A program made the position numbers and the translations under genes. Positions 1-8,575 of a stretch of 64,000 nt of DNA are shown piece after piece. Position 1 is the stretch's first letter, and each line of letters opens with the position of its first letter. The notes under the pieces are model-generated. The model was not told where the DNA came from. It did not search any database and worked only from the letters and a program-made list of their open reading frames with translations. Source of the DNA: Labrys sedimenti (lineage in GTDB: Bacteria > Pseudomonadota > Alphaproteobacteria > Rhizobiales > Labraceae); contig NZ_JAXOUF010000002.1 of assembly GCF_034424805.1 (NCBI RefSeq), positions 992,001 through 1,056,000 of the forward strand, read 5' to 3'.

Positions 1-1800
1 GGCGATGGGCTCGACGCCCGGCTCGACAAGCTCGACGTTTCGCAGCAGGGCATCTCCGCCTCCCTTCAGTCACCCGTCACCATCGCCAGCCGCAAGAGCG
101 GGGTCACCATCCCCAAGGCCGTGCTCAGGATCGGGCAGGGTGGCGTCGTGTCCGTCGACGGTAAGGTCGGCGAGACGCTGGCGATGAATATCGTCGTCGG
201 CCAGCTGCCACTGTCGCTGGCCAATATCGCTTCGCCCGGTCTCGGCGCCACGGGCACGCTGTCGGCCAATGTGAAGCTTTCCGGCAAGCCCGCCGATCCG
301 GTGGCGGAGTTCGACGTGAAGGGCAGCGGCCTCGGTGTCGCCGCCGCGAAGGGCTTCGGCATTCCGGCCCTGCAGCTCGCCGCCAATGGCCGCTATGCGG
401 GCAAGGCCGTCACCATTGGCAGCGCCAGCCTGACGGGAGCGGGGGGGCTGTCGGTCACCGCGCGCGGTCACGTGCCCTTGCAGGGGGCCGGCCTTTCCGT
501 CGACGTGCAGGCTTCGGCGCCGCTCGCCCTGGCCAATGGCGCCCTGCGTGATCGCGGCGGCCGCGCCACCGGCACGGTCACTCTCAATGCCAAGGCCGGC
601 GGCTCGATAGCCGCGCCGGCCGTATCCGGCCAGGCCGTGATATCAGGCGGCACGGTGACCGATCCCGAAACGGGCATGAAGCTGACGGGGATCGGCAGCA
701 CCATCCGCTTCGATCGCGACCGGGCAACCATTACCCAGTTCAGCGCGACCACCCAGGGCGGCGGTTCGATCGGCGTCAGCGGTTCGGTCGGCTTGAAGCC
801 CGATTTCGCTGCCGACCTGAAGATCACCACGCGCAACGCCAAGCTCACCGACGGCAATCTGGCGACGGCGATCGTCTCCAGCGACATCACGATACGCGGC
901 CCGCTGATGGTCAAGCCAGTCATCGGTGGTCGTATCGAGATCCAGCGTGCCGAGATCACCATTCCCGAGCGCTTTGCCGCCAATGCCGCCATGCTTGGCG
1001 TCAAGCACCTCAAGCCGCCGCGTGAAGTAACCCGGACCCTGGCAAAGGCGAAGGATACCGCCGCGGCCGGCAAGCCCAAGAAGGGCAAGGCCAGTTCCGG
1101 CCCCAATGTGGTGCTCGACCTGACCATCGATGCGCCCGCCCGCATCTTCGTGCGTGGCCGTGGCATCGATGCCGAACTCGGCGGCCAGATGGCCCTGAAG
1201 GGGTCGGTCGCCAACATATCCCCGGTGGGCTTCCTGGAGATGCGGCGCGGCTCGCTCGACGTCATCGGCCAACACATCGTGTTCGACTCGGGCAAGGTGA
1301 CCCTGGTCGGCGATCTCGATCCCAATATCGATTTCGTCGCCTCTACCCGCAACAGCTCGATCACGGTGACGGTGCGCGTGACGGGGCGGGCCTCCGATCC
1401 GCAGATCGTGCTCTCCTCGGTGCCCCAGCTGCCGCAGGACGAGGTGATGGCGCGCTTCCTGTTCGGTCGCAGCATCCAGGACCTGTCGCCGCTGCAGCTC
1501 GCCCAGCTTGCCACGGCCGTGGCCCAGCTCGCCGGTGGTCCCTCCGGTCCCGGCCTGCTCGACAGTATCCGCAAGTCGACAGGCCTCGACAATCTCGGCG
1601 TGGTCACCGATTCCAGCGGCAATGCCGCCGTGCAGGCCGGCACCTATATCGGCGACAAGATCTATCTGGGCGTGACCTCCGGCGTCGGCGGCCAGACCGA
1701 CGCCACCATCAATCTCGACGTCACCAGGAACCTCAAGCTGCGCGGCCAGGCCGGCACCGACGGCTCGAAGGGCGGCATCTACTACGAACGCGAATATTGA
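1..1800 (+). CDS. tamB: TamB-family translocation/assembly protein, 3' end only
   Basis: The reading frame is open from the first base of the window, so the gene is cut at its 5' end and about 599 C-terminal residues remain. The sequence is glycine-rich, with repeated short beta-strand stretches typical of the DUF490/TamB beta-taco fold. The C-terminus carries the family's recognisable run: LPQDEVMARFLFGRS, then a GDKIYLGV strand and a final tyrosine (YYEREY). In the family this inner-membrane-anchored protein spans the periplasm and works with the Omp85 protein TamA in outer-membrane assembly or phospholipid transport. tamA would be expected just upstream, outside the window. The family call is firm; the N-terminal anchor cannot be seen. 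Confidence 0.93.
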   Translation, partial: GDGLDARLDKLDVSQQGISASLQSPVTIASRKSGVTIPKAVLRIGQGGVVSVDGKVGETLAMNIVVGQLPLSLANIASPGLGATGTLSANVKLSGKPADPVAEFDVKGSGLGVAAAKGFGIPALQLAANGRYAGKAVTIGSASLTGAGGLSVTARGHVPLQGAGLSVDVQASAPLALANGALRDRGGRATGTVTLNAKAGGSIAAPAVSGQAVISGGTVTDPETGMKLTGIGSTIRFDRDRATITQFSATTQGGGSIGVSGSVGLKPDFAADLKITTRNAKLTDGNLATAIVSSDITIRGPLMVKPVIGGRIEIQRAEITIPERFAANAAMLGVKHLKPPREVTRTLAKAKDTAAAGKPKKGKASSGPNVVLDLTIDAPARIFVRGRGIDAELGGQMALKGSVANISPVGFLEMRRGSLDVIGQHIVFDSGKVTLVGDLDPNIDFVASTRNSSITVTVRVTGRASDPQIVLSSVPQLPQDEVMARFLFGRSIQDLSPLQLAQLATAVAQLAGGPSGPGLLDSIRKSTGLDNLGVVTDSSGNAAVQAGTYIGDKIYLGVTSGVGGQTDATINLDVTRNLKLRGQAGTDGSKGGIYYEREY

Positions 1801-1846
1801 GGAGCGGCGTTCGCGTCAGGATTCGTCAGTAAACGAATCGAACTGG

Positions 1847-1955
1847 CTCGACCTTTGTCGTTGCCGGGCTTGACCCGGCAATCCAGTTCCCCTTCGCAGA
1901 CGTTCAAAAACAGGAACGCTGGGTGCCCGGATCAAGCCCGGGCAATGGCAAAGGC
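1847..1955. repeat. Paired palindromic intergenic repeat, copy 1
   Basis: Two inverted modules, each built around gccgggcttgacccggc or the near-identical cccggatcaagcccggg, face each other across about 30 bases between tamB and the convergent dehydrogenase gene. The first 40 bases (1847-1886) recur exactly, on the opposite strand, at 55658-55697. The layout resembles rhizobial mosaic intergenic repeats of the RIME type. Placed between two converging genes it could also fold into a transcript-end hairpin. Confidence 0.8.
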
Positions 1956-1983
1956 AGCGTTCCAGTTGTTGCCAGCCCATGCC

Positions 1984-2736
1984 TTAGCGGCCGCCTGCAA
2001 CGCGCAGGATCGAGCCGGTGACGTAGCTCGCAGCCTCCGACAACAGATAGAGCGTTGCATCGGCAATTTCCTCGGCGGCGCCGATACGCTGCATCGGAAT
2101 GCTCGGCCTGATGCGTTCCACGCGTCCGGCGTCGCCCGTGCTGCGGGCATGGATCTCGGTGTCGACCATGCCGGGCTGGATGGCATTGACACGCACGCCC
2201 TCGGTGGCGAGCTCGCGGGCGAGGCCGTAGGTCAATCCGTCGATTGCAGCCTTGGATGCGGCATACCAGACATATTCGCCCGGCGAGCCCAAGGTCGCCG
2301 CGGCGGACGACATGTTGACGATCGCCCCGCCCAGGCCGCCCAGCCGGGTCGAAAGCCGTTTGACCGCCTCGCGAGCCACCAGGATGGCGCCGGTGACGTT
2401 GACGTCGATCGTCTCGCGTATGACGGCGGGGTCGGTGTCGGCGAGCCGTCCGGACTTGCCGGTGATGCCGGCATTGTTGACCAGATGCGTCAGCCTGCCG
2501 AAATCGTCGACGGCCGCGAACAGGGCCGCGATGTCGTCTTCCTTGGCCATGTCGCCGGCAAGGAGCAATACCCGCGCACCCGCATGCCGGGCAGCTTCCG
2601 CCACGGCCTCGGCCGCGGCATGGTCGCTGCGGTAGTTGATGACGAGGTCGTAGCCGGCTTGGGCAGCCTTGAGCGAGACGGCGGCTCCGATGCCGCGGCT
2701 TCCGCCGGTGACGAGAAGGAGAGGGCGCTGCGACAT
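1984..2736 (-). CDS. Short-chain dehydrogenase/reductase (SDR)
   Basis: A 250-residue classical SDR. The cofactor motif TGGSRGIG lies at residues 10-17, NNAG at 87-90, a serine pair at about 143-144, and the catalytic Y158-x3-K162 in YAASK. The arginine after the dinucleotide motif (NYRSD) suggests NADP(H) preference. The ATG at 2736 was chosen because it gives the standard SDR N-terminus and has a GGGAG ribosome site upstream; an earlier in-frame start would add about 39 residues without family support. Substrate is not determined: relatives are annotated 3-oxoacyl-ACP reductase or glucose 1-dehydrogenase. It is the last gene before tamB on the opposite strand, 62 bases downstream of mobB. 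Confidence 0.88.
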   Translation of the reverse strand: MSQRPLLLVTGGSRGIGAAVSLKAAQAGYDLVINYRSDHAAAEAVAEAARHAGARVLLLAGDMAKEDDIAALFAAVDDFGRLTHLVNNAGITGKSGRLADTDPAVIRETIDVNVTGAILVAREAVKRLSTRLGGLGGAIVNMSSAAATLGSPGEYVWYAASKAAIDGLTYGLARELATEGVRVNAIQPGMVDTEIHARSTGDAGRVERIRPSIPMQRIGAAEEIADATLYLLSEAASYVTGSILRVAGGR

Positions 2737-2798
2737 GGAAAACTCCCGGCTTGTGATCGGCCTTGGCTGGCTCAAGGGGATGGACGTGATCTGATCGT

Positions 2799-3320
2799 TC
2801 AGAGAGGGGAGACATCTCCCGGTTCGATGGGAACTGCCTCGCGGATCACCCATTCGGCAATCCCGTCGATGTCGTCGAGCTCGAAGCGCGGCATCGGGAA
2901 GGGGCCGGGTGCGTCCGTGGCGATGGCGCGAATATAGGGATCGCCGGGATAGATGTAATCCTTGTCGGTCGCCGTGCGATGCACCTCGATCTTGGGATGC
3001 GGATCGCTCTTGAACCCTTCGACGATGACGAGGTCGACCGGCGACAATCGCCGGAGGAGTTCGGTAAGAGGCGGCTCGGGAGCGCCGCGCAGCTCATGCA
3101 TCAGCGCGAAACGATGGGCCGAGGCGACCAGCACTTCCCGGGCGCCCGATTCACGGTGGATGTAGGAGTCCTTGCCCGGCTTGTCGACATCGAAGGCGTG
3201 GTGGGCGTGCTTGATGGTCGATACCGTCAGGCCGCGCTGGAGCAGGGCGGGAATCAGCGCTGCGATCAGGGTCGTCTTGCCGGCGCCGCTCCAGCCCGAC
3301 AGGCCCATAAGCCGCATCAT
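2799..3320 (-). CDS. mobB: Molybdopterin-guanine dinucleotide biosynthesis protein B
   Basis: A 173-residue P-loop GTP-binding protein with GWSGAGKT at residues 9-16, the family signature TIKHAHHAFDVDKPGKDS just after it, and VDLVIVEGFK later. MobB assists MobA in turning molybdenum cofactor into its guanine-dinucleotide form; it binds GTP and is not strictly essential in E. coli. Its ATG overlaps the stop codon of the TusA-like gene (ATGA at 3317-3320), implying translational coupling. mobA lies just beyond on the other strand, so the locus is a compact cofactor-maturation site. Confidence 0.93.
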   Translation of the reverse strand: MMRLMGLSGWSGAGKTTLIAALIPALLQRGLTVSTIKHAHHAFDVDKPGKDSYIHRESGAREVLVASAHRFALMHELRGAPEPPLTELLRRLSPVDLVIVEGFKSDPHPKIEVHRTATDKDYIYPGDPYIRAIATDAPGPFPMPRFELDDIDGIAEWVIREAVPIEPGDVSPL

Positions 3321-3583
3321 GACCTCGGTCCCTTGCGGATGTGGTGCGCAGTAAAGCCCTGCTCATCGCTGCGCCCTTCGTAGATGTCTCCGGTTTCGCG
3401 CGCCAGGTTGGGCAGGTCGATCGCGGCCATCGGATCGGTGCATTCGAGGATGAGGCGGTCGCCGGGCGCCAGGCGCGCCAGCTCCTTCTGTGCGCGCAGC
3501 ACGGGCAGCGGGCATTTGAGGCCGCGCAGATCGATGCGCAGGGCCGGGGCGGTCGCCGACGGGGAGGAGGAATGAGCGGACAT
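3317..3583 (-). CDS. TusA/SirA-family sulfur carrier
   Basis: An 88-residue protein with the family's CPxP motif: L-K-C24-P-L-P-V-L, followed by the LAPGDRLILECTDP strand-helix unit. In TusA-type proteins the cysteine carries a persulfide. Some members feed tRNA thiolation, others serve molybdenum enzymes such as formate dehydrogenase. Here the gene overlaps mobB by four bases and faces mobA across a 190-base gap, which favours a role in molybdenum-cofactor or molybdoenzyme sulfuration. That role is inferred from context. The N-terminal 14 residues are Ser/Ala-rich and not conserved in the family. Confidence 0.85.
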   Translation of the reverse strand: MSAHSSSPSATAPALRIDLRGLKCPLPVLRAQKELARLAPGDRLILECTDPMAAIDLPNLARETGDIYEGRSDEQGFTAHHIRKGPRS

Positions 3584-3773
3584 ATCACCGCTCTAGCGAG
3601 CCGGAGCCTGCCATTCAACCATTGTGCGTCGTCGCGACGCATCTCCGCCCTGTCGGGGTTGAAGAAATCCCGGAAAAGTCCCTCTGGGCTTGCTCGACAT
3701 GCCGTTGGCATGGAACATCTCGAGCGGCGGCACGGCGACCTTCAGCCGCCATCGATCTCGGAAAGGCGAGGCA

Positions 3774-4412
3774 GTGTCGTTGAACCAGGACGAGCAGAAG
3801 ACAGGCAGCGCCATCATGGGCGTGATCCTCGCGGGCGGCTTGTCGCGCCGCATGGGGGGCGGCGATAAGGGACTGTCCCTGCTGGGCGGGCGGACGATTC
3901 TCGAACGCATCGCCGCGCGCCTGCGTCCGCAGGTCCGCGCACTCTTTCTCAACGCCAATGGGGATGCCGCGCGCTTCGAGACACTGTCTCTTCCGATCCT
4001 GCCGGATGGCGTGCCGGATTTTCCGGGACCGCTGGCCGGTGTGCTCGCCGGTCTCGATCATGCGGCGCAGGCCGGTTTTGACGAGGTCGCCGTGGTGCCT
4101 TGTGACGCTCCCTTCCTGCCGGCGGATCTGGTGGCAAGGTTGCGGGCGGGGACACAGGCGGGAAGGGGTGCCGTCGCAGTCTCGGCCGGCCGGCGCCATC
4201 CGACGGCGTCGCTCTGGCCCGTCGATCTGCGCACCACTCTGCGCAAGGCCTTGGTCGAGGAGGATCAGCGCCGGGTCGAGACCATCCTGCGGCAGCACGA
4301 TTTCGCGGAAGTGGCGTGGGTGGCCGAGCCCTTCGATCCCTTTGTCAACGTCAACGATCCCGACGGCATGGCGGAGGCGGAGGCGCTTCTCGCCCGTTTC
4401 CCCGCTGCCTGA
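3774..4412 (+). CDS. mobA: Molybdenum cofactor guanylyltransferase
   Basis: A 212-residue nucleotidyltransferase with the signature LAGGLSRRMGGGDK at about residues 19-32, a PGPLAG segment, and VVPCDAPFLP, whose aspartate helps bind Mg-GTP. MobA attaches GMP from GTP to Mo-molybdopterin. The GTG at 3774 is preferred because it follows a purine-rich AAAGGCGAGG and gives the usual MobA length. A start at 3816 would leave too short an N-terminus, and the open frame further upstream adds residues with no family match. It diverges from the tusA-mobB pair, so the roughly 190 bases between them must hold both promoters. Confidence 0.93.
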   Translation: MSLNQDEQKTGSAIMGVILAGGLSRRMGGGDKGLSLLGGRTILERIAARLRPQVRALFLNANGDAARFETLSLPILPDGVPDFPGPLAGVLAGLDHAAQAGFDEVAVVPCDAPFLPADLVARLRAGTQAGRGAVAVSAGRRHPTASLWPVDLRTTLRKALVEEDQRRVETILRQHDFAEVAWVAEPFDPFVNVNDPDGMAEAEALLARFPAA

Positions 4413-4556
4413 CCGCGGAAGCTGTCTCATCGCGCAGCAGTGCGGCCATCTGGCCTTAATTCCGCGCCGGTGATAGAAGCGCGGCGATTGCTAGAGCTTT
4501 TTGCGATCTACGGGGCTTCCCGGTAAACGCAGAGGCGCGTTGAAACCAAAGTCGGA

Positions 4557-6383
4557 GTGCAGCGGGATTTGGCAAAAACCTGCGCTGCTCCAGGAGTTGC
4601 CACCATTTCCACAGAGGCTCAGAACACAGTCCGCGCCATGCCATTGCTGCGGCGCCTGTTCTCCGACGAAGGAAGCAAGCACACCCGCTCCTATGGCGTG
4701 GCGATTGCTGCCGGCGCAATCGAAGCATCCATGGGTGGTCTGGTGGCCTGGCTGATAGGTCCCGTCATCCGCGCCATGTGGGACAAGCAGAGCATGGGGC
4801 AGATCGCAGGCTTCGCCATGCTGGTCGTCGTGGTCTTCCTGGTCCGTGGCGCGGCTGCCTACACCAAGGACACGGTGCTGGCGCGTATCGGCAATTCCAT
4901 CATCGCCAGCGTGCAGCAGCGATTGTTCGACCATGTCGTGAAGCAGGACATGGCTTACTTCACCGCACGCCATTCCACCGAAATGGTGGCCTCGAATACT
5001 TTCGTGGCCAATTCCTCGCGCATCGCTTCCAATCTGCTGGTGACTTCGGTCTCCAACGTCTTGCAGGTCGGAGCACTGATCGCGGTGATGATCATGCGCG
5101 ATCCTCTGCTGGCCCTCTCCGCCCTCGTGGTGATGCCGCCTGCCGTGCTCGGTATCCGCTACATCACCAAGCGGATCCGGCGCGTGGTGAAGCGGCAATA
5201 TCAGAGCACCGCGCAGATTACTGGAATAATTCAGGAAACTTCGCAGGGGATCCGGGTCGTCAAGTCCTTCGGCATGGAGCAGGCCATGCGCGCCCGCATG
5301 GCAGCCGGCGTGGCCGAGGCCCAGTCAGCCGCCAACAAGATGGCGGGGCTCGGCAATCGCTCGGGCCCGATCATGGAGACCATGGCCGGTTTTGCCGTTG
5401 CGGCAGTGATCGTCTATGGCGGCTGGCGTATCACCGCCGGGCAGCTCACCGTTGACGAGCTGATCTCTTTCCTGTTCGCCTTCCTCACCGCCTACGCGCC
5501 GTCAAAGGCGCTCGCCCGCGTCAATGTCGACCTGAATGCCGCCGTCACCGGCGTAAGCATGTTTTACGACATCATTGACCAGCCGGCGCGTGAAGGAGCG
5601 GGTGAAAGCAAGAAGCCCTCTTTCGTCAACGAGGGCGGCCATATTGTCTTCGATCGGGTGAGCTTCGGCTACAAGCCCGATGAGCCGGTGCTCAACGATC
5701 TCTCCCTGGTCGCCGAAGCCGGCAAGACCACCGCTCTGGTCGGTCCGTCCGGCAGCGGCAAGTCGACCGTGCTCAACCTGATACTGCGCTTTTATGAGCC
5801 GGGCTCCGGCGCAATCCGCATCGACGGGCAGGACATCGCGTCGGTTTCCGTCGCCAGCCTGCGCAGTGCCATGGCCTATGTCGGCCAGGACGTCTTCCTG
5901 TTCGCCGGCACCATCCGGGAGAATATCGCCTTCGGCCGGCCGGGTGCCTCGCAGGAGGCGATCGAGGCGGCGGCCAAGGCCGCCTATGCCCATGATTTCA
6001 TCGTGGATTTCGACCGGGAATACGACACCGAGGTCGGAGAGCGCGGCCTGCAGCTTTCCGGCGGGCAGCGTGCCCGCATCGCGATCGCGCGTGCCATCCT
6101 GCGCGATGCCGCAATCATCCTCCTCGACGAGGCTACGGCCGCTCTCGACTCGCAATCCGAACAGGCCGTCCAGAATGCCCTCGATGATCTCTGTGCGGGC
6201 CGCACCGTCGTGGTGATCGCCCACCGGCTGCAGACCATCCAGGAAGCCGACAAGATCTGCGTGATCGACGGCGGCCGGCTGGTCGAGGAGGGTAGCCATG
6301 AGGAACTGCTCGCGAGGGCAGGGCGCTATGCCGCCCTCCACGCGGTGCAGTTCCGCGACGAGCCCCAACCCCTGACTCTCTGA
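4557..6383 (+). CDS. ABC transporter, fused membrane and ATPase domains (MsbA/LmrA type)
   Basis: A half-size exporter of up to 608 residues: an N-terminal six-helix membrane domain (to about residue 360) followed by one ATPase domain. Walker A GPSGSGKST is at 396-404, the signature LSGGQRARIAIARA starts at 500, and Walker B with the catalytic glutamate is ILLDEA at about 521-526. It would act as a homodimer in the inner membrane. Family members move lipid A precursors, other lipids or drugs, and sequence alone does not say which. The start is uncertain: GTG 4557 has a GGAG abutting it, while ATG 4638 (MPLLRRLF, 581 residues) looks more like family N-termini but lacks a clear ribosome site. 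Confidence 0.9.
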   Translation: MQRDLAKTCAAPGVATISTEAQNTVRAMPLLRRLFSDEGSKHTRSYGVAIAAGAIEASMGGLVAWLIGPVIRAMWDKQSMGQIAGFAMLVVVVFLVRGAAAYTKDTVLARIGNSIIASVQQRLFDHVVKQDMAYFTARHSTEMVASNTFVANSSRIASNLLVTSVSNVLQVGALIAVMIMRDPLLALSALVVMPPAVLGIRYITKRIRRVVKRQYQSTAQITGIIQETSQGIRVVKSFGMEQAMRARMAAGVAEAQSAANKMAGLGNRSGPIMETMAGFAVAAVIVYGGWRITAGQLTVDELISFLFAFLTAYAPSKALARVNVDLNAAVTGVSMFYDIIDQPAREGAGESKKPSFVNEGGHIVFDRVSFGYKPDEPVLNDLSLVAEAGKTTALVGPSGSGKSTVLNLILRFYEPGSGAIRIDGQDIASVSVASLRSAMAYVGQDVFLFAGTIRENIAFGRPGASQEAIEAAAKAAYAHDFIVDFDREYDTEVGERGLQLSGGQRARIAIARAILRDAAIILLDEATAALDSQSEQAVQNALDDLCAGRTVVVIAHRLQTIQEADKICVIDGGRLVEEGSHEELLARAGRYAALHAVQFRDEPQPLTL

Positions 6384-6397
6384 AAAGGTTTTGTTTC

Positions 6398-7060
6398 GTG
6401 AAATCCGTTGCTCTCTTCGATCTCGATGGCACTTTGGTCGATGCCGATCACCTGCACTACGAGGCCTGGCGCGAGATGGTGGCGCCGCACGGGATCGAGC
6501 TCTCCCTCGACACCTATGTCTCCGAGATCATGGGCCAGCCCAACAGCCTGCTCGCCAGGAACTTTCTGAAGGATCTCGACGAGGACGTCGCCCTCAAGCT
6601 CGTCGACGACAAGGAGGCGATGTTCCGCAGCCTCTTTGTCGGGCTGAAGCCGGCGAAGGGGCTGACGGATTTTCTCGACTGGCTGGAACGGAACAGCGTG
6701 CCGATCGGCGTGGTCACCAACGCGCCCCGGGACAATGCGGAGCATCAGCTGGTCAATCTGGGCCTGGTGGAACGCTTTCCGACCGTGGTGATCGGCGCCG
6801 AGGTTGCCCATCCCAAGCCCCATCCCGATCCCTACCTCGTCGGCCTGGAGCGCCTGCAGGGGCGCGCCGCTTCCAGCCTGGCTTTCGAGGATTCGCGCTC
6901 CGGCATCACGGCCGGCAAGGCGGCGGGCCTTGCCGTGATCGGTCTTGCCACCAGCATGACTGAGGAAGCGCTGCTGGCGGTAGGCGTGGAACTGGCAATC
7001 CCCGACTACACCGACCCACGGCTCAGGCCCTTCGCGGCGGCACGGCTCGGCATCGCCTGA
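6398..7060 (+). CDS. HAD-superfamily hydrolase, beta-phosphoglucomutase-like
   Basis: A 220-residue haloacid-dehalogenase fold protein. Motif I is FDLDGTLVD, with D8 the expected nucleophile and D10 the acid/base. Motif II is VVTNAP, the motif III lysine lies near HPKPHPDPY, and motif IV is FEDSRSG. The helical cap inserted after motif I marks subfamily IA, which covers phosphoglycolate and sugar-phosphate phosphatases and beta-phosphoglucomutase. It starts at GTG 6398, nine bases after an AAAAGG site and 14 bases after the ABC exporter, so the two are probably co-transcribed. The substrate cannot be named. Confidence 0.88.
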   Translation: MKSVALFDLDGTLVDADHLHYEAWREMVAPHGIELSLDTYVSEIMGQPNSLLARNFLKDLDEDVALKLVDDKEAMFRSLFVGLKPAKGLTDFLDWLERNSVPIGVVTNAPRDNAEHQLVNLGLVERFPTVVIGAEVAHPKPHPDPYLVGLERLQGRAASSLAFEDSRSGITAGKAAGLAVIGLATSMTEEALLAVGVELAIPDYTDPRLRPFAAARLGIA

Positions 7061-7158
7061 TGGCACCGGTGACCTGGATTCCACTTGCCTGCCCGATTCC
7101 TCTGCGTAAGCTTTTCTCGATTCGAGAGCGTTGATCGCGGTGCTGAAGCGGAAGCTGC

Positions 7159-8571
7159 ATGACTCTGACACTGGCAAAAGTTGAGGAGCTTGCACCGGAC
7201 CAGGGCTCGATCGACGCCGCCCGAAAATTGCTGAAACCCTCGCTCTGGCCGACCATCGCCCAGGATGAGCAGGGTTTGATCTGGGGGGAGTGCCAGGGGT
7301 CGGGCTCGCTACCCTATCGCGTCGTCGTCGCGGAAGCCGACCTCGGCTACAAATGCAGCTGCCCCAGCCGCAAATTTCCCTGCAAGCATACGCTTGCCTT
7401 GATGTGGATGCGTGCCGACGGCAAGCCCTTCGGTATGGCCGAGCGGCCTGACTGGGTAGCGGAATGGCTGTCCCGCCGTCGCCCGTTGAGTGGCGCCCGA
7501 CCGGCAACAGCACTGGGGGAGGACAAGCCAAAAGCCTCGCTCGATGCCGTCCCGATCGAAGAGGAAGCGGCGCCCGATCCCAAGGCGCTGGTTCGCGCTG
7601 CGGCCCAGCGCGAGCGCTTGCGCCAGGAGCGCGAGGCCTCGGTCCTCGCCGGGCTCGACGACCTCGATCGCTGGCTGCAGGACCAGGTGGAGCGGGGCCT
7701 TGCCGGCTTCCAGGGCATGGCCGTTGATCAATGCCGCATGCTGGCGCGCCGTCTCGTCGACGCCAAGGCCCATGGCCTTGCCACTCGTGTCGAGCAGTTG
7801 CCGGCCGCTCTTTTCGCCGTGCCGGAGGAGGAGCGCGGCGATTTCCTGGTGCAGCGGCTTGGAGAACTCTTCCTCATCGCCGAGGCCTATCGCCGCCAGG
7901 CCAGCCTGTCGCCGGGGCTTGCCGCCGATGTTCGCCTCACGGTGGGCTGGACAATGACCAAGGAGGCCTTGTTTGCCGATCCCGGCGCACTTCGGCAACG
8001 TGGTCGCTGGATGGTGCTGGCGACCGTCAATGAAGTGCAGCCCGACAAACTCAGGCGGCTGGAAACCTGGTTGGGCCGCATCGATGGCGGGGAGGGGCCG
8101 CGCTTTGCCCTGATGATCGATTTCATCCCCGTCTCAGTCGGCAATACTGGCACGCTCTACGCGCCCGGGGAATGCCTTGAGGCGGAAATGCTGTTCTATC
8201 CCTCCTCCGTGCCCCTGCGGGCCATCATCGCCGAGCAGGTGGGCGGCATGGAGAGGATCGAGACCTGGCAACCGCCGGCCGAGGATCTGCTGGCTGCGAT
8301 CGAGGATTACGAGACGCATTTGGCCGGCAAGCCCTGGCTTGGCGATTGGCCGATCGCGGCGCGCGATGCAGTCGTCGTGTGGACGCCGGACGGCGCGGTG
8401 CTTGCTGCCCAGCACGACGACATGGCCCTACCGCTTCGGGCCAGGCCCGGTGACGACGGTCTCGAGGCCCTGGCTGGTATCGCCTGCAGCGCAGTCTTCG
8501 GCATCTGGGACGGGCATCGCCTCGAATTGAAGTTCGCCGAGACGTCGCTCGGACGCTGGATCTCGGGATAG
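7159..8571 (+). CDS. SWIM zinc-finger protein (YehQ-like), first gene of the MoxR/VWA operon
   Basis: A 470-residue protein with one clear SWIM zinc finger near the N-terminus: C66-x-C68-x6-C75-x-H77. SWIM fingers bind DNA or proteins in other families. The rest is not recognisable by eye beyond a charged, Arg/Glu-rich helical stretch at about 135-180. It opens a five-gene run on one strand with gaps of 5, 20, 0 and -11 bases. E. coli YehQ, next to YehL, YehM and YehP, is the nearest named relative I know. No function is established. It may recognise the substrate or client for the AAA+/VWA partners, which is inference. Confidence 0.85.
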   Translation: MTLTLAKVEELAPDQGSIDAARKLLKPSLWPTIAQDEQGLIWGECQGSGSLPYRVVVAEADLGYKCSCPSRKFPCKHTLALMWMRADGKPFGMAERPDWVAEWLSRRRPLSGARPATALGEDKPKASLDAVPIEEEAAPDPKALVRAAAQRERLRQEREASVLAGLDDLDRWLQDQVERGLAGFQGMAVDQCRMLARRLVDAKAHGLATRVEQLPAALFAVPEEERGDFLVQRLGELFLIAEAYRRQASLSPGLAADVRLTVGWTMTKEALFADPGALRQRGRWMVLATVNEVQPDKLRRLETWLGRIDGGEGPRFALMIDFIPVSVGNTGTLYAPGECLEAEMLFYPSSVPLRAIIAEQVGGMERIETWQPPAEDLLAAIEDYETHLAGKPWLGDWPIAARDAVVVWTPDGAVLAAQHDDMALPLRARPGDDGLEALAGIACSAVFGIWDGHRLELKFAETSLGRWISG

Positions 8572-8575
8572 GACG

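Noticed and set aside
468..1643. Long open frames antisense to tamB
   Set aside because: They mirror the TamB frame, have no ribosome site or family features, and are a by-product of codon bias.
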